A DNA stretch of 24,741 bases from Clostridiales bacterium UBA7273 (GTDB lineage Bacteria > Bacillota > Clostridia > Oscillospirales > Oscillospiraceae), in NCBI GenBank assembly GCA_002472405.1, contig DKRV01000035.1, positions 1-24,741 of the forward strand, read 5' to 3'. Below the pieces are notes generated by a model. It did not search any database. It was not told the DNA's origin and saw nothing but the letters and a program-made list of their open reading frames with translations. This document shows, piece by piece, positions 1-6,057 of the stretch. A program made the position numbers and the translations under genes. Numbering within the stretch: position 1 is the first letter of the stretch; the number at the start of each line of letters is the position of its first letter.

Positions 1-41
1 TGCGGCAGATGAGGTGTAAATAAATTCGCGCCGTAGGCGCC
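1..41 (-). repeat. Interspersed three-hairpin repeat, inverted copy cut by the window edge
   Basis: Read on the minus strand, this stretch has the same order of parts as the copies at 128-205 and 400-466: a GC hairpin (GGCGCC-TAC-GGCGC), an A/T spacer, the block ACACCTCAT, then the start of a second stem. The hairpin at 27-40 is the exact reverse complement of 400-413. The third stem would lie outside the window. No coding function is seen. Confidence 0.6.
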
Positions 42-88
42 ACTTTGTTGCTATATGTACTAAATTTAGTCGGCACAAAAATCTATAA

Positions 89-116
89 TCGTAGGGGCGA
101 TCATTGATCCCCAGAT
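89..116 (+). repeat. Short palindromic repeat of GTAGGG type
   Basis: A GTAGGG block leads into a near palindrome (GGGGCGATCATTGATCCCC, 95-113). A unit of the same design, GTAGGG followed by a palindrome of different sequence, lies inverted at 362-391. Repeats of this design are, from memory, common between genes of gut anaerobes. Confidence 0.45.
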
Positions 117-127
117 TCAATAATGAA

Positions 128-205
128 GCGGTTAGCACCGCAGATTTAATAACACCTCATCCGTCACCAAGGTGACACCTTCCCCTCGAGCTACGCAGGG
201 GAAGG
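128..205 (+). repeat. Interspersed three-hairpin repeat, complete copy A
   Basis: Three stem-loops follow each other: GCGGT-TAGC-ACCGC (128-141), GTCACC-AA-GGTGAC (163-176) and CCTTCCCC-(12 nt)-GGGGAAGG (178-205). Between the first and second lies the conserved block AATAACACCTCAT (148-160). Copy B at 400-466 keeps the order and the conserved block, but stems 1 and 2 have different sequences that still pair. That argues for a repeat family selected on structure, not for a gene. Confidence 0.65.
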
Positions 206-212
206 CAAAGAG

Positions 213-233
213 GGGGCGGCAAACAGCCGCCCC
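213..233. repeat. Perfect GC hairpin
   Basis: GGGGCGGC (213-220) and GCCGCCCC (226-233) form a perfect 8-bp stem around AAACA. It sits just after repeat copy A and just before a 7-bp tandem repeat. It lacks a T run, so it is probably part of the repeat cluster and not a terminator. Confidence 0.5.
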
Positions 234-236
234 AAT

Positions 237-271
237 GAATAATGAATGATGAATAATTAATAGTGAATAAT
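237..271. repeat. 7-bp tandem repeat, five units
   Basis: Five consecutive 7-mers read GAATAAT, GAATGAT, GAATAAT, TAATAGT, GAATAAT. The tract is AT-rich, non-coding and sits inside the repeat cluster. Such tracts can change in length by slippage. Confidence 0.6.
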
Positions 272-319
272 TGCCGATACGGTTTTTTAGAGGCGTATTT
301 ACATTGTGCCGATACGGTT
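272..319 (+). repeat. 13-bp direct repeat pair
   Basis: TGCCGATACGGTT occurs at 272-284 and again at 307-319, 35 bp apart. The first copy borders the left arm of the inverted-repeat pair at 284-295 and 585-596. This may mark the edge of an insertion or a local duplication. Confidence 0.5.
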
Positions 320-361
320 ATTACGTCAGCACGACCGGTGGGTGCCGGCAAAACCGTAGCA

Positions 362-391
362 TGCGGAATGGATAAATCCGTTCCCTACACA
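362..391 (-). repeat. Short palindromic repeat of GTAGGG type, inverted
   Basis: On the minus strand this reads GTAGGG followed by an imperfect palindrome whose arms are GGAATGGAT (365-373) and ATCCGTTCC (376-384) on the plus strand. There is one mismatch, a G-U pair when the minus strand is transcribed. It has the same design as the unit at 89-116. Confidence 0.45.
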
Positions 392-399
392 ATAATGTA

Positions 400-466
400 G
401 CGCCTACGGCGCGGATATAATAACACCTCATTCGCCGCAAGCGGCACCTTTCCCTCAAGGGGAAGG
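400..466 (+). repeat. Interspersed three-hairpin repeat, complete copy B
   Basis: The stems are GCGCC-TAC-GGCGC (400-412), GCCGC-AA-GCGGC (434-445) and CCTTTCCC-TCAA-GGGGAAGG (447-466, one G-U pair), with the conserved AATAACACCTCAT block at 419-431. Relative to copy A, stems 1 and 2 differ in sequence but remain paired. From 467 to 621 I see no gene; the DNA there is unassigned, apart from the right arm of an inverted repeat at 585-596. Confidence 0.65.
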
Positions 467-621
467 CAATGGGGAGCGGTGCAAAATAATCAGCATCGCA
501 CAAATGGGTGGCGAGGCAACCACGGTTTCCTCCATTGTCTCGAACCGGGCCACCGCAATATGCGTATCCGCAGATGCGTTAATGCGCCTCTAAAAATGAA
601 TAATAATATAAAAAATTCACA

Positions 622-655
622 AAATACCTCCGTAGATAATTTTACGGAGGTATTT
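622..655 (+). promoter_or_regulatory. Perfect hairpin enclosing the ribosome binding site of the SLH gene
   Basis: AAATACCTCCGTA (622-634) and TACGGAGGTATTT (643-655) are exact reverse complements, 13 bp, around an 8-nt loop. The right arm contains the only good Shine-Dalgarno sequence (GGAGG, 646-650) of the gene starting at 659, and the left arm is its anti-Shine-Dalgarno. If folded in the mRNA, translation starts would be masked. It could also act as a weak terminator, since TTTCTT follows, or be part of a repeat. Regulation is inferred. Confidence 0.55.
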
Positions 656-658
656 CTT

Positions 659-1543
659 ATGCGTAAATACATTGCAGCAGTTCTGGCCTGCCTGTCGCTG
701 TGCGCGCTCGTGCTGCCGGCTCTGGCCGATAACTCCGCGCCGGTTGCGGAAAACTTCGAATTCGAGACCTACCGCGGCGTGTCCTTCGGCGGTCAGCTCG
801 CCGCCGTCGATCCCGAGGGCGATGCGGTGAGCTTCGAGATCACCACCCAGCCCAAAAAGGGCAGCATCGAGCTTAGCGACGACGGCAGCTTCGTCTATTG
901 CCCCGAGGACGGCAAGCGCGGCCGCGACTATTTCGGCTACAAGGCCATCGACGCCGACGGCAATCGCTCGCAGGAGGCAACGGTTATAATCAGGCTCAAA
1001 AAGAACAAAAGCGTAAGCTATGCCGATATGGACGGCAGCGCAAGCTATTGCAGCGCCGTGCGCCTTGCCGAGTGCGGCGCGTTTATCGGCAAGCAGATCG
1101 GCGGCGACTATTACTTCGAGCCGCAGAAAACGCTCAGCCGCGGCGAGTTCACCGCAATGTGCCTGAACGTTGCCGGCGAAAACGTGCTGCGCGGCGTCGT
1201 CAGCACCGGTTTTACCGACGACGGCAGCATCCCCGACTGGCAGCGCGCCTATGTCGCAAGCGCAGTCAAGGACGGCGTTGTAAAGGGACGCGAGGGCGCC
1301 GTGTTCGCCGCCGGGGCCGATATCAGCCGCGCCGAGGCCGCCGTTATGCTCGACAGGCTGCTCAGCCTCGCAGACGTGAGCTGCACAAATACCGCCGCCG
1401 TGCCGACCTGGGCCGCGCAGTCGGCAGCCAATCTCGACGCCTGCGGCATCGCAAGCCTTGAAAGCGTTGATAACTCTCCCCTCACCCACGCCGAGGCCGC
1501 CGACATGCTCGCCGCCGCAATGACAGTGCTCGATAAGCGCTAG
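659..1543 (+). CDS. Secreted protein with Ig-like domain and SLH repeats
   Basis: A 294-residue exported cell-surface protein. Residues 1-23 are a clear signal peptide (MRK, hydrophobic core, ALA cleavage site before D24). Residues about 26-114 look like one Ig/cadherin-like repeat of the tandem-95 type (DPEGDAVSFEI, DGSFVY, DYFGYKAIDADG). Residues about 120-294 carry three SLH-type motifs (FEP..TLSRGEF, AAGADISRAEA, SPLTHAEAADML). These usually bind secondary cell-wall polymers and hold the protein at the surface. An in-frame ATG at 479 would add 60 residues and hide the signal peptide, so the ATG at 659 with GGAGG 8 nt upstream is chosen. The last SLH motif is the least typical. The gene stands alone, and the next promoter starts just after its stop. 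The fold is clear; its binding target is unknown. Confidence 0.85.
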   Translation: MRKYIAAVLACLSLCALVLPALADNSAPVAENFEFETYRGVSFGGQLAAVDPEGDAVSFEITTQPKKGSIELSDDGSFVYCPEDGKRGRDYFGYKAIDADGNRSQEATVIIRLKKNKSVSYADMDGSASYCSAVRLAECGAFIGKQIGGDYYFEPQKTLSRGEFTAMCLNVAGENVLRGVVSTGFTDDGSIPDWQRAYVASAVKDGVVKGREGAVFAAGADISRAEAAVMLDRLLSLADVSCTNTAAVPTWAAQSAANLDACGIASLESVDNSPLTHAEAADMLAAAMTVLDKR

Positions 1544-1545
1544 GC

Positions 1546-1574
1546 TTGCGCCGACGCTCGCATCGGTGTATAAT
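1546..1574 (+). promoter_or_regulatory. Promoter of the PhzF-family gene
   Basis: TTGCGC (1546-1551) and TATAAT (1569-1574) are separated by exactly 17 bp. The -35 element begins 2 nt after the stop codon of the SLH gene. The start codon at 1600 follows at a normal leader length with AAAGGAGG at 1585-1592. Confidence 0.6.
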
Positions 1575-1599
1575 GCCTCAATACAAAGGAGGCGTTACT

Positions 1600-2376
1600 A
1601 TGAAGCAATATGTTGTTGACGCGTTCACCGACAAGGTTTTTGCCGGCAATCCGGCCGCAGTGTGCGTTATGGATAAGTGGCTCAGCGATGAGCTGATGAT
1701 GAAGATAACTGTTGAAAACAACCTCTCGGAGACCGCTTTCTGCGTCAAGGAGGGCAAAAATTATCATCTGCGCTGGTTCACTCTCGGCGGCGAGATCGAC
1801 CTGTGCGGCCACGCAACGCTCGCTACGGCGTATGTGATTCTGCGCTTTGTCGAGCCGGAGCTGACTCAGGTGCGCTTTGACACGCTCAGCGGCGAGCTTA
1901 TCGTTACGAAAAACGGCGAGCTGCTCGAGATGGTATTCCCGGCCTACGATCTCAAACCAGTCGAGGTCACGGACGCGATGACCGAGGTCATCGGTACAAA
2001 GCCGGTGGCAGCGTTCATGGGGCGCGATCTGCTGTGCGTTGTGGACAGTGAGGACATCGTGCGCGGCTGCGCACCGGACATGGCGAAGGTCATGCAGCTT
2101 GACGGTCTGCTGCTGCACGTCACTGCTAAGGGCAATGATTTTGACTGCGTATCGCGCAGCTTTGCGCCGAAGTGCGGCGTTCCCGAGGATCCCGTGTGCG
2201 GCTCGGGTCACTGCCACATCATCCCCTACTGGGCAAAGGAGCTTGGCAAAACCGAGCTTGTAGCGTACCAGGCGTCAAGGCGCGGCGGCGTGCTGTACAC
2301 AAGGCTTGAGGGCGACCGCGTTATCCTCGCCGGTAAGGCCGCGCTGTTCAGCCAGGCGGAGATCTATATCGACTGA
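1600..2376 (+). CDS. PhzF-family isomerase/epimerase-like protein
   Basis: A 258-residue protein of the PhzF/diaminopimelate-epimerase-fold family, probably cytosolic. It shows the family signatures in order: FAGNPAAV (residues 14-21), the catalytic-Glu segment NLSETAF (E44), LCGHATLA (68-75) and EDPVCGSGH (196-204). These residues form the active site between the two halves of the fold. Known members isomerise small acids such as the phenazine precursor, but most homologues have no known substrate, and no phenazine genes are present. The ATG at 1600 is preceded by AAAGGAGG and places the motif MKQYVVDAF at the N-terminus as in the family; an upstream in-frame start (1546) would overlap the promoter. 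It is monocistronic, with its own promoter and a terminator at 2390-2426. Confidence 0.9.
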   Translation: MKQYVVDAFTDKVFAGNPAAVCVMDKWLSDELMMKITVENNLSETAFCVKEGKNYHLRWFTLGGEIDLCGHATLATAYVILRFVEPELTQVRFDTLSGELIVTKNGELLEMVFPAYDLKPVEVTDAMTEVIGTKPVAAFMGRDLLCVVDSEDIVRGCAPDMAKVMQLDGLLLHVTAKGNDFDCVSRSFAPKCGVPEDPVCGSGHCHIIPYWAKELGKTELVAYQASRRGGVLYTRLEGDRVILAGKAALFSQAEIYID

Positions 2377-2389
2377 TTTTTGCGATTTT

Positions 2390-2430
2390 AACCGATTGTT
2401 TCGAAAAGAAGCAATCGGTTTTTTATTTTT
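2390..2430 (+). terminator. Intrinsic terminator after the PhzF-family gene
   Basis: AACCGATTG (2390-2398) pairs with CAATCGGTT (2412-2420). The stem continues inward for four more pairs (one G-U) to a GAAAA loop, and a T-rich tract follows (2419-2430). Confidence 0.85.
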
Positions 2431-2434
2431 TCTC

Positions 2435-2482
2435 TTGACAAGTGAACGTTCGTTTACTATAATGCAGTAAACGAACGTTCAC
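2435..2482 (+). promoter_or_regulatory. Consensus promoter with long symmetric TetR-type operator
   Basis: TTGACA (2435-2440) and TATAAT (2458-2463) are perfect consensus boxes with a 17-bp spacer. Overlaid on them are two 17-bp arms, GTGAACGTTCGTTTACT (2442-2458) and AGTAAACGAACGTTCAC (2466-2482). They are exact reverse complements separated by 7 bp. Each arm is also nearly palindromic by itself (GTGAACG-TT-CGTTTAC). One arm fills the spacer and the other covers the region just after the -10 box, so bound repressor would block polymerase. The TetR gene directly downstream is the obvious ligand; this is inferred from position and family. Confidence 0.85.
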
Positions 2483-2496
2483 CAAGGAGTGTTTTG

Positions 2497-3117
2497 ATGA
2501 TTGATACCAAGGAAAAAATTCTGCTGACTGCGCTGCGGCTGTTTGCGCGCGACGGCTACGAGGCCGTTTCGGTCAGCACGATAGCCGGAGAGCTTGGCAT
2601 GACCAAGGGCGCACTGTATAAGCACTATAAAAACAAGCGCGATATCTTCGACAGCATAGTTGAGCGGATGTACAGGATCGACGCCGAGCGCTCTGCGCAG
2701 TATGACGTTCCGGCAGATACATACGATGCCGACGCCGAGGCATACAAATCGGTCGCGTGGGATAGCATACGAAGCTTCACAACGGCGCAGTTTGTGTTCT
2801 GGACAGAGGACGATTTTGCACGCTCGTTCCGCCGAATGCTGACGCTGGAGCAGTACCGCAATCCGGAGATGGCGGAGCTTTATCACAGCTGCATCGTTGA
2901 CGGCCCAGTGGATTACATGCGGAGCATTTTTGGCGAGATGACAGCAAGCGGCGTGCTGACTGATGTCGATCCCGAGCTGCTTGCGCTTGAGTTTTATTCG
3001 CCGATGTTTTTGCTCATCGGCGCGTCCGATATCAAGCAGGATCGAAAAAAGCATCTTGATATGCTGAATAGGCACATGGAGCAGTTTATAAGCTGCTACG
3101 GAAGAAAGGAAAATTAA
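2497..3117 (+). CDS. TetR/AcrR-family transcriptional regulator
   Basis: A 206-residue DNA-binding regulator. Residues about 4-50 form the TetR N-terminal three-helix HTH (KILLTALRLFARDGYEAVSV, then STIAGELGMTKGALYKHYKNK, then F). The remaining all-helical part should be the ligand-binding and dimer domain, whose ligand cannot be read from sequence. The ATG at 2497 is preferred over a TTG at 2494 because AAGGAG (2484-2489) lies 7 nt upstream of it. The gene is 1 nt from the methyltransferase gene, so the two form an operon. It probably represses itself and the methyltransferase through the operator at 2442-2482. The signal is unknown. Confidence 0.93.
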   Translation: MIDTKEKILLTALRLFARDGYEAVSVSTIAGELGMTKGALYKHYKNKRDIFDSIVERMYRIDAERSAQYDVPADTYDADAEAYKSVAWDSIRSFTTAQFVFWTEDDFARSFRRMLTLEQYRNPEMAELYHSCIVDGPVDYMRSIFGEMTASGVLTDVDPELLALEFYSPMFLLIGASDIKQDRKKHLDMLNRHMEQFISCYGRKEN

Positions 3118-3118
3118 A

Positions 3119-3835
3119 ATGAAGTACATTAAAAGCGAAAAATACAACACACCCGAATTGCAGAAGAAGATCATGGGGCCGAATCCTATAAAGCTCGAGG
3201 AGGAGCTGCTGCTGAACAATAAAATTTCCGAGGGCGCGACGGTATGCGACCTCGGCAGCGGTCAGGGGCTTACAAGCGTGTTCCTTGCCAAGGAATACGG
3301 CTTTACCGTTTACGCGGCCGATCTCTGGAGCGATCCCGAGGAAAACCGGAAGTTTTTCGACTCGCTCGGCGTTGCGCGCGATAAGCTCATCCCCGTCAAG
3401 GCCGATGCGCAGGCGCTGCCGTTTGAAAAGGAGTTTTTCGACGCGATAGTCAGCACCGATTCCTATAACTATTTCGGTCGCGACGAGAGATACCTTGACG
3501 ATAAGCTGCTTCCGTTTATAAAGCCGGGCGGATATATCTACATTGCGATACCAGGCATGAAAAATGACTGCCACGATGCCCTGCCGAAGGAGCTTCTGTT
3601 GTCGTGGACGCCGGAGCAGCTTGACTACATGCATGATGTTGACTACTGGACCGACATGGTCGGCAAATGCAGCGGAGCGGAGGTTGTTTCCGTCAGTGAA
3701 ATGGAGAGCAACGACGAGGTCTGGGCCGACTGGCTCAAGCAGGATAACGAATACGCCGTAGGCGACAGAAAAACCATGGAAGCCGGCGGCGGAAAATACC
3801 TCAACTTCATTGCAATAGTACTGAAGAAAAAATAA
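3119..3835 (+). CDS. Class I SAM-dependent methyltransferase
   Basis: A 238-residue soluble Rossmann-fold methyltransferase. Motif I, TVCDLGSGQGLTSVFLA (residues 41-57), binds S-adenosylmethionine. The acidic strand-2 end is AADLW (66-70), the motif II/III region is ADAQALPFEKEFFDAIVS (95-112), and the post-motif is LPFIKPGGYIYIAIPG (131-146). The C-terminal part, with WTPEQLDYMHDVDYWTDM, resembles small-molecule methyltransferases more than RNA or DNA ones. It starts 1 nt after the TetR gene, with AAAGGA 8 nt upstream, and shares its promoter. The pairing suggests a regulated response to a compound that it methylates, but the substrate is unknown. Confidence 0.88.
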   Translation: MKYIKSEKYNTPELQKKIMGPNPIKLEEELLLNNKISEGATVCDLGSGQGLTSVFLAKEYGFTVYAADLWSDPEENRKFFDSLGVARDKLIPVKADAQALPFEKEFFDAIVSTDSYNYFGRDERYLDDKLLPFIKPGGYIYIAIPGMKNDCHDALPKELLLSWTPEQLDYMHDVDYWTDMVGKCSGAEVVSVSEMESNDEVWADWLKQDNEYAVGDRKTMEAGGGKYLNFIAIVLKKK

Positions 3836-3845
3836 CCGATACAGC

Positions 3846-3877
3846 AAACTGCGTGACCAAATGGCCACGTAGTTTTT
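3846..3877. terminator. Probable terminator between convergent genes
   Basis: AAACTGCGTG (3846-3855) pairs with CACGTAGTTT (3866-3875), with one G-U pair, and a T run (TTTTT, to 3877) closes the plus-strand direction. It lies between the methyltransferase stop and the convergent rqcH stop. On the minus strand the A run upstream is farther from the stem, so it is weaker in that direction. Confidence 0.6.
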
Positions 3878-3878
3878 C

Positions 3879-5600
3879 TCATTTCACTCTCAATTTTTCC
3901 GCAAGCGCTTCGTCCGCAGAGACGGAGATGGTGCTGTAGTCTGTGTATATGACCATGCCGGGCAGCGAGCCGGAGGGCTTGCGGACGTTGCGCACCATGG
4001 TATAGTCTACTTGAGTTTTGCCACCGTCGCGCGCCTGCGAATAGTACACGGCAAGTATTGCGGCTTCTTCTATAGTTTTCTCCGGCGGAGTAAGGCCGTC
4101 GCAGGATATTATAACGTGGCTGCCGTGGACGGTTTTCGTGTGCAGCCAGATATCCGTGCGGCGGGCGGTCTTTGTGGTCAGCTCGTCGTTTTGCGCGTTG
4201 CTGCGGCCGACAAGGATCTCAAAGCCGTCAGACGAGACAAAGCGCATGGGCCCCTGCTTTTTGCGCTTGCGCTCTTTTGTGCCGCGCTGCTTTTTGATAT
4301 AGCCTGTGCCGACAAGCTCGGCTTTGATCTCGGCAAGATCGTCCTCGGTTTCGGCGCGCTCGGTTTCGTCAAGGACGCTGTTTAGATACTCAAGCTGCTT
4401 TTCCCCATCGGCTATGAGCGCCGTGAGGTGCGTATGCGCGGTTTTGAGCTTGTTATACTCCTTGAACATTGCCGCAGCGTTATTCTGCGGCGTTTTCAGG
4501 ACATCGAGCTTTATCGTGCGCTGCGGACAATCCGGCTCGTAATAATCCTCAACGGTTACCGAGCTGTCGCCTTTTTTGACTCGATAGAGATTTGCCGTCA
4601 AAAGCTCGGCGTTGCGGCGGATCTCATCGCGCTCCGAGCACTTCTGAAGCTCTGTTTTCTGCACTGCAAGCTTTCGCGCAATGCGGTCGCGCGCGGTTTT
4701 GACGTGGTGGCTCAGCTCCTTTGAGCGTCTGCGGCGGCGCTCCATGATATCGCGCTTTGAGTAGTATGCGTCAAGAAGCTCCGAGAAGCTCTCAAACTCT
4801 CGCGCATCGTAGACCCCGGCGTACTGCTTGAGCTGCATGAAGGAATATTCCTTCGGCTTTCCGTCCTCGGTGAGGAGGGTCGGCGTCAGCTCCCCTGCCC
4901 TGACGCTTTCGAGAAACGCGCCGATCGCCTCGGGCAAAAACGCGGCATTATCTCCGCTGCGGCAGGCAAGCTCGCGGCACACAAGCGGCGAAAGGCCGGA
5001 AAAGCTGTCCATTATGCGCTTATCCGTGCTTTTACCGGTGTCGGACTGCGCAAGTGTCTGCACAATCTCTTCCTGCGACAGGTCAAAAATGAGCGGCTTA
5101 CGCTGCTTCGGCGGCAGGCGATATATCATGCCCGGCAGCAGTCTGCGCTCGGCGTCGCCGCCGTAATCCATGCGGCGCAGACAGTCGATTATTCTCCCGT
5201 CCGAGCCTATGAGCACGAGGTTTGAGCTTCTTCCCATAAGCTCCACGGCAAGGCGCAGATCAACGTTGTCGCCAAGTTCGTTGCGTGATGTTATGTTAAC
5301 CATTGCAAGGCGCTCCCAGTTTGGCTGCTCTATTGTCTCTATCCTGCCGCCGGTGAGATACTTGCGCAGCAGCATGCAGAACATCGGCGGCTCGGCCGGA
5401 TTTTCAAAACTCATTTTCGTCTGCTGCAATCTGCCGCTGCCGGCTCCTGCGTCAATGAGCAGGCGCATGTTTTCGCTGCCGCGGACGGAGAGGACGATCT
5501 TATCGCGCTCGGGCTGCTGCACCTTGTCGATCCTCGCGCCGATGATCTTCGGCCGCAGCTCGGCTATTATTCCGGATAACAGTATTGCATCAAGCGCCAT
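3879..5600 (-). CDS. rqcH: NFACT-family ribosome quality control protein (RqcH / FbpA-like)
   Basis: A 573-residue homologue of bacterial RqcH (Rqc2/NEMF), which binds obstructed 50S subunits carrying peptidyl-tRNA and adds C-terminal alanine tails that mark the stalled chain for degradation. Order: an NFACT-N domain (MALDAILLSGIIAEL to about residue 200, with the conserved VELMGRSSNLVL segment), a helix-hairpin-helix region, a long charged helical stretch typical of the coiled-coil middle domain (about 270-430), and the C-terminal NFACT-R domain (447-560, with RRTDIWLHTK and HGSHVII). Older annotations call this family fibronectin-binding protein. The start at 5600 has GGAGGG 5 nt upstream and fits the family N-terminus; a start five codons earlier would also be in frame. 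It overlaps mrnC by 11 nt, which suggests coupled translation. Confidence 0.93.
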   Translation of the reverse strand: MALDAILLSGIIAELRPKIIGARIDKVQQPERDKIVLSVRGSENMRLLIDAGAGSGRLQQTKMSFENPAEPPMFCMLLRKYLTGGRIETIEQPNWERLAMVNITSRNELGDNVDLRLAVELMGRSSNLVLIGSDGRIIDCLRRMDYGGDAERRLLPGMIYRLPPKQRKPLIFDLSQEEIVQTLAQSDTGKSTDKRIMDSFSGLSPLVCRELACRSGDNAAFLPEAIGAFLESVRAGELTPTLLTEDGKPKEYSFMQLKQYAGVYDAREFESFSELLDAYYSKRDIMERRRRRSKELSHHVKTARDRIARKLAVQKTELQKCSERDEIRRNAELLTANLYRVKKGDSSVTVEDYYEPDCPQRTIKLDVLKTPQNNAAAMFKEYNKLKTAHTHLTALIADGEKQLEYLNSVLDETERAETEDDLAEIKAELVGTGYIKKQRGTKERKRKKQGPMRFVSSDGFEILVGRSNAQNDELTTKTARRTDIWLHTKTVHGSHVIISCDGLTPPEKTIEEAAILAVYYSQARDGGKTQVDYTMVRNVRKPSGSLPGMVIYTDYSTISVSADEALAEKLRVK

Positions 5601-6003
5601 GGTGTCCCTCCACACAAACTGCGTACAGCTCGTTTATCCGCTGCGTTTTTCCCTGAAGATACAGCCAGCCGAACAGCGCTTCAAGCCCCGTGGCGGCGTG
5701 ATACTGCGCAATGTCGGCCTTATGCGGCACGGAGTTTACCTTTGCGTTGCGGCCGCGCTTGTAGACATACATTTCGTCGTCGTCAAGCAGCGGCAAGAGC
5801 CTTTCGGCAGCCTCGGCCTGAGCCGGAGCATTGACTATCGCAACCGTTTTTTTGTGCAGCTCGGTCACTTTTTTGTTTCCGTCGGCGCACAGCATGGTGC
5901 GCGTTAAAAGCTCATACACTCCGTCGCCGATGTGCGCAAGGCCGAGCATGCTTATGTTGTTTATATCGCTTCTCTCCATCCGAGGGCAGAAATAATCGTT
6001 CAT
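5590..6003 (-). CDS. mrnC: Mini-ribonuclease III (MrnC)
   Basis: A 137-residue RNase III-type nuclease lacking the double-strand RNA-binding domain. It matures the 23S rRNA ends in Firmicutes and acts as a dimer. The catalytic signature LGLAHIGDGVYELLTR (residues 20-35) carries the key acidic residue in GD. The second signature is KRGRNAK followed by HKADIAQYHAATGLEALFGWLYL near the C-terminus. In Bacillus mrnC lies elsewhere, next to cysS; here it sits between ftsK and rqcH. The ATG at 6003 has GGAG 7 nt upstream; a start seven codons earlier has no ribosome binding site. Its stop codon lies inside the first codons of rqcH. Confidence 0.93.
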   Translation of the reverse strand: MNDYFCPRMERSDINNISMLGLAHIGDGVYELLTRTMLCADGNKKVTELHKKTVAIVNAPAQAEAAERLLPLLDDDEMYVYKRGRNAKVNSVPHKADIAQYHAATGLEALFGWLYLQGKTQRINELYAVCVEGHHGA

Positions 6004-6021
6004 ATCAGTCTCCAAATCAAG

Positions 6022-6053
6022 CAAGGGCGGTCACATTATGTTAACCGCCCTTG
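6022..6053 (-). terminator. Hairpin between ftsK and mrnC
   Basis: CAAGGGCGGT (6022-6031) and ACCGCCCTTG (6044-6053) form a perfect 10-bp stem with a 12-nt loop. On the minus strand it follows the ftsK stop and is trailed by GCTTGATTT, a poor T tract. It may terminate partially or stabilise the 3' end of the ftsK message, leaving mrnC-rqcH at a lower level. Confidence 0.55.
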
Positions 6054-6057
6054 TGTT

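Noticed and set aside
617..1489. A 290-codon open frame on the minus strand opposite the SLH gene
   Set aside because: It is the mirror of a GC-rich gene with signal peptide and SLH motifs; the translation is Ala/Gly-rich without motifs and has no ribosome binding site.
2435..2482. Reading the two 17-bp arms as an insertion-sequence end or a CRISPR-like unit
   Set aside because: The arms coincide exactly with promoter boxes in front of a TetR gene and occur once; an operator explains them fully.
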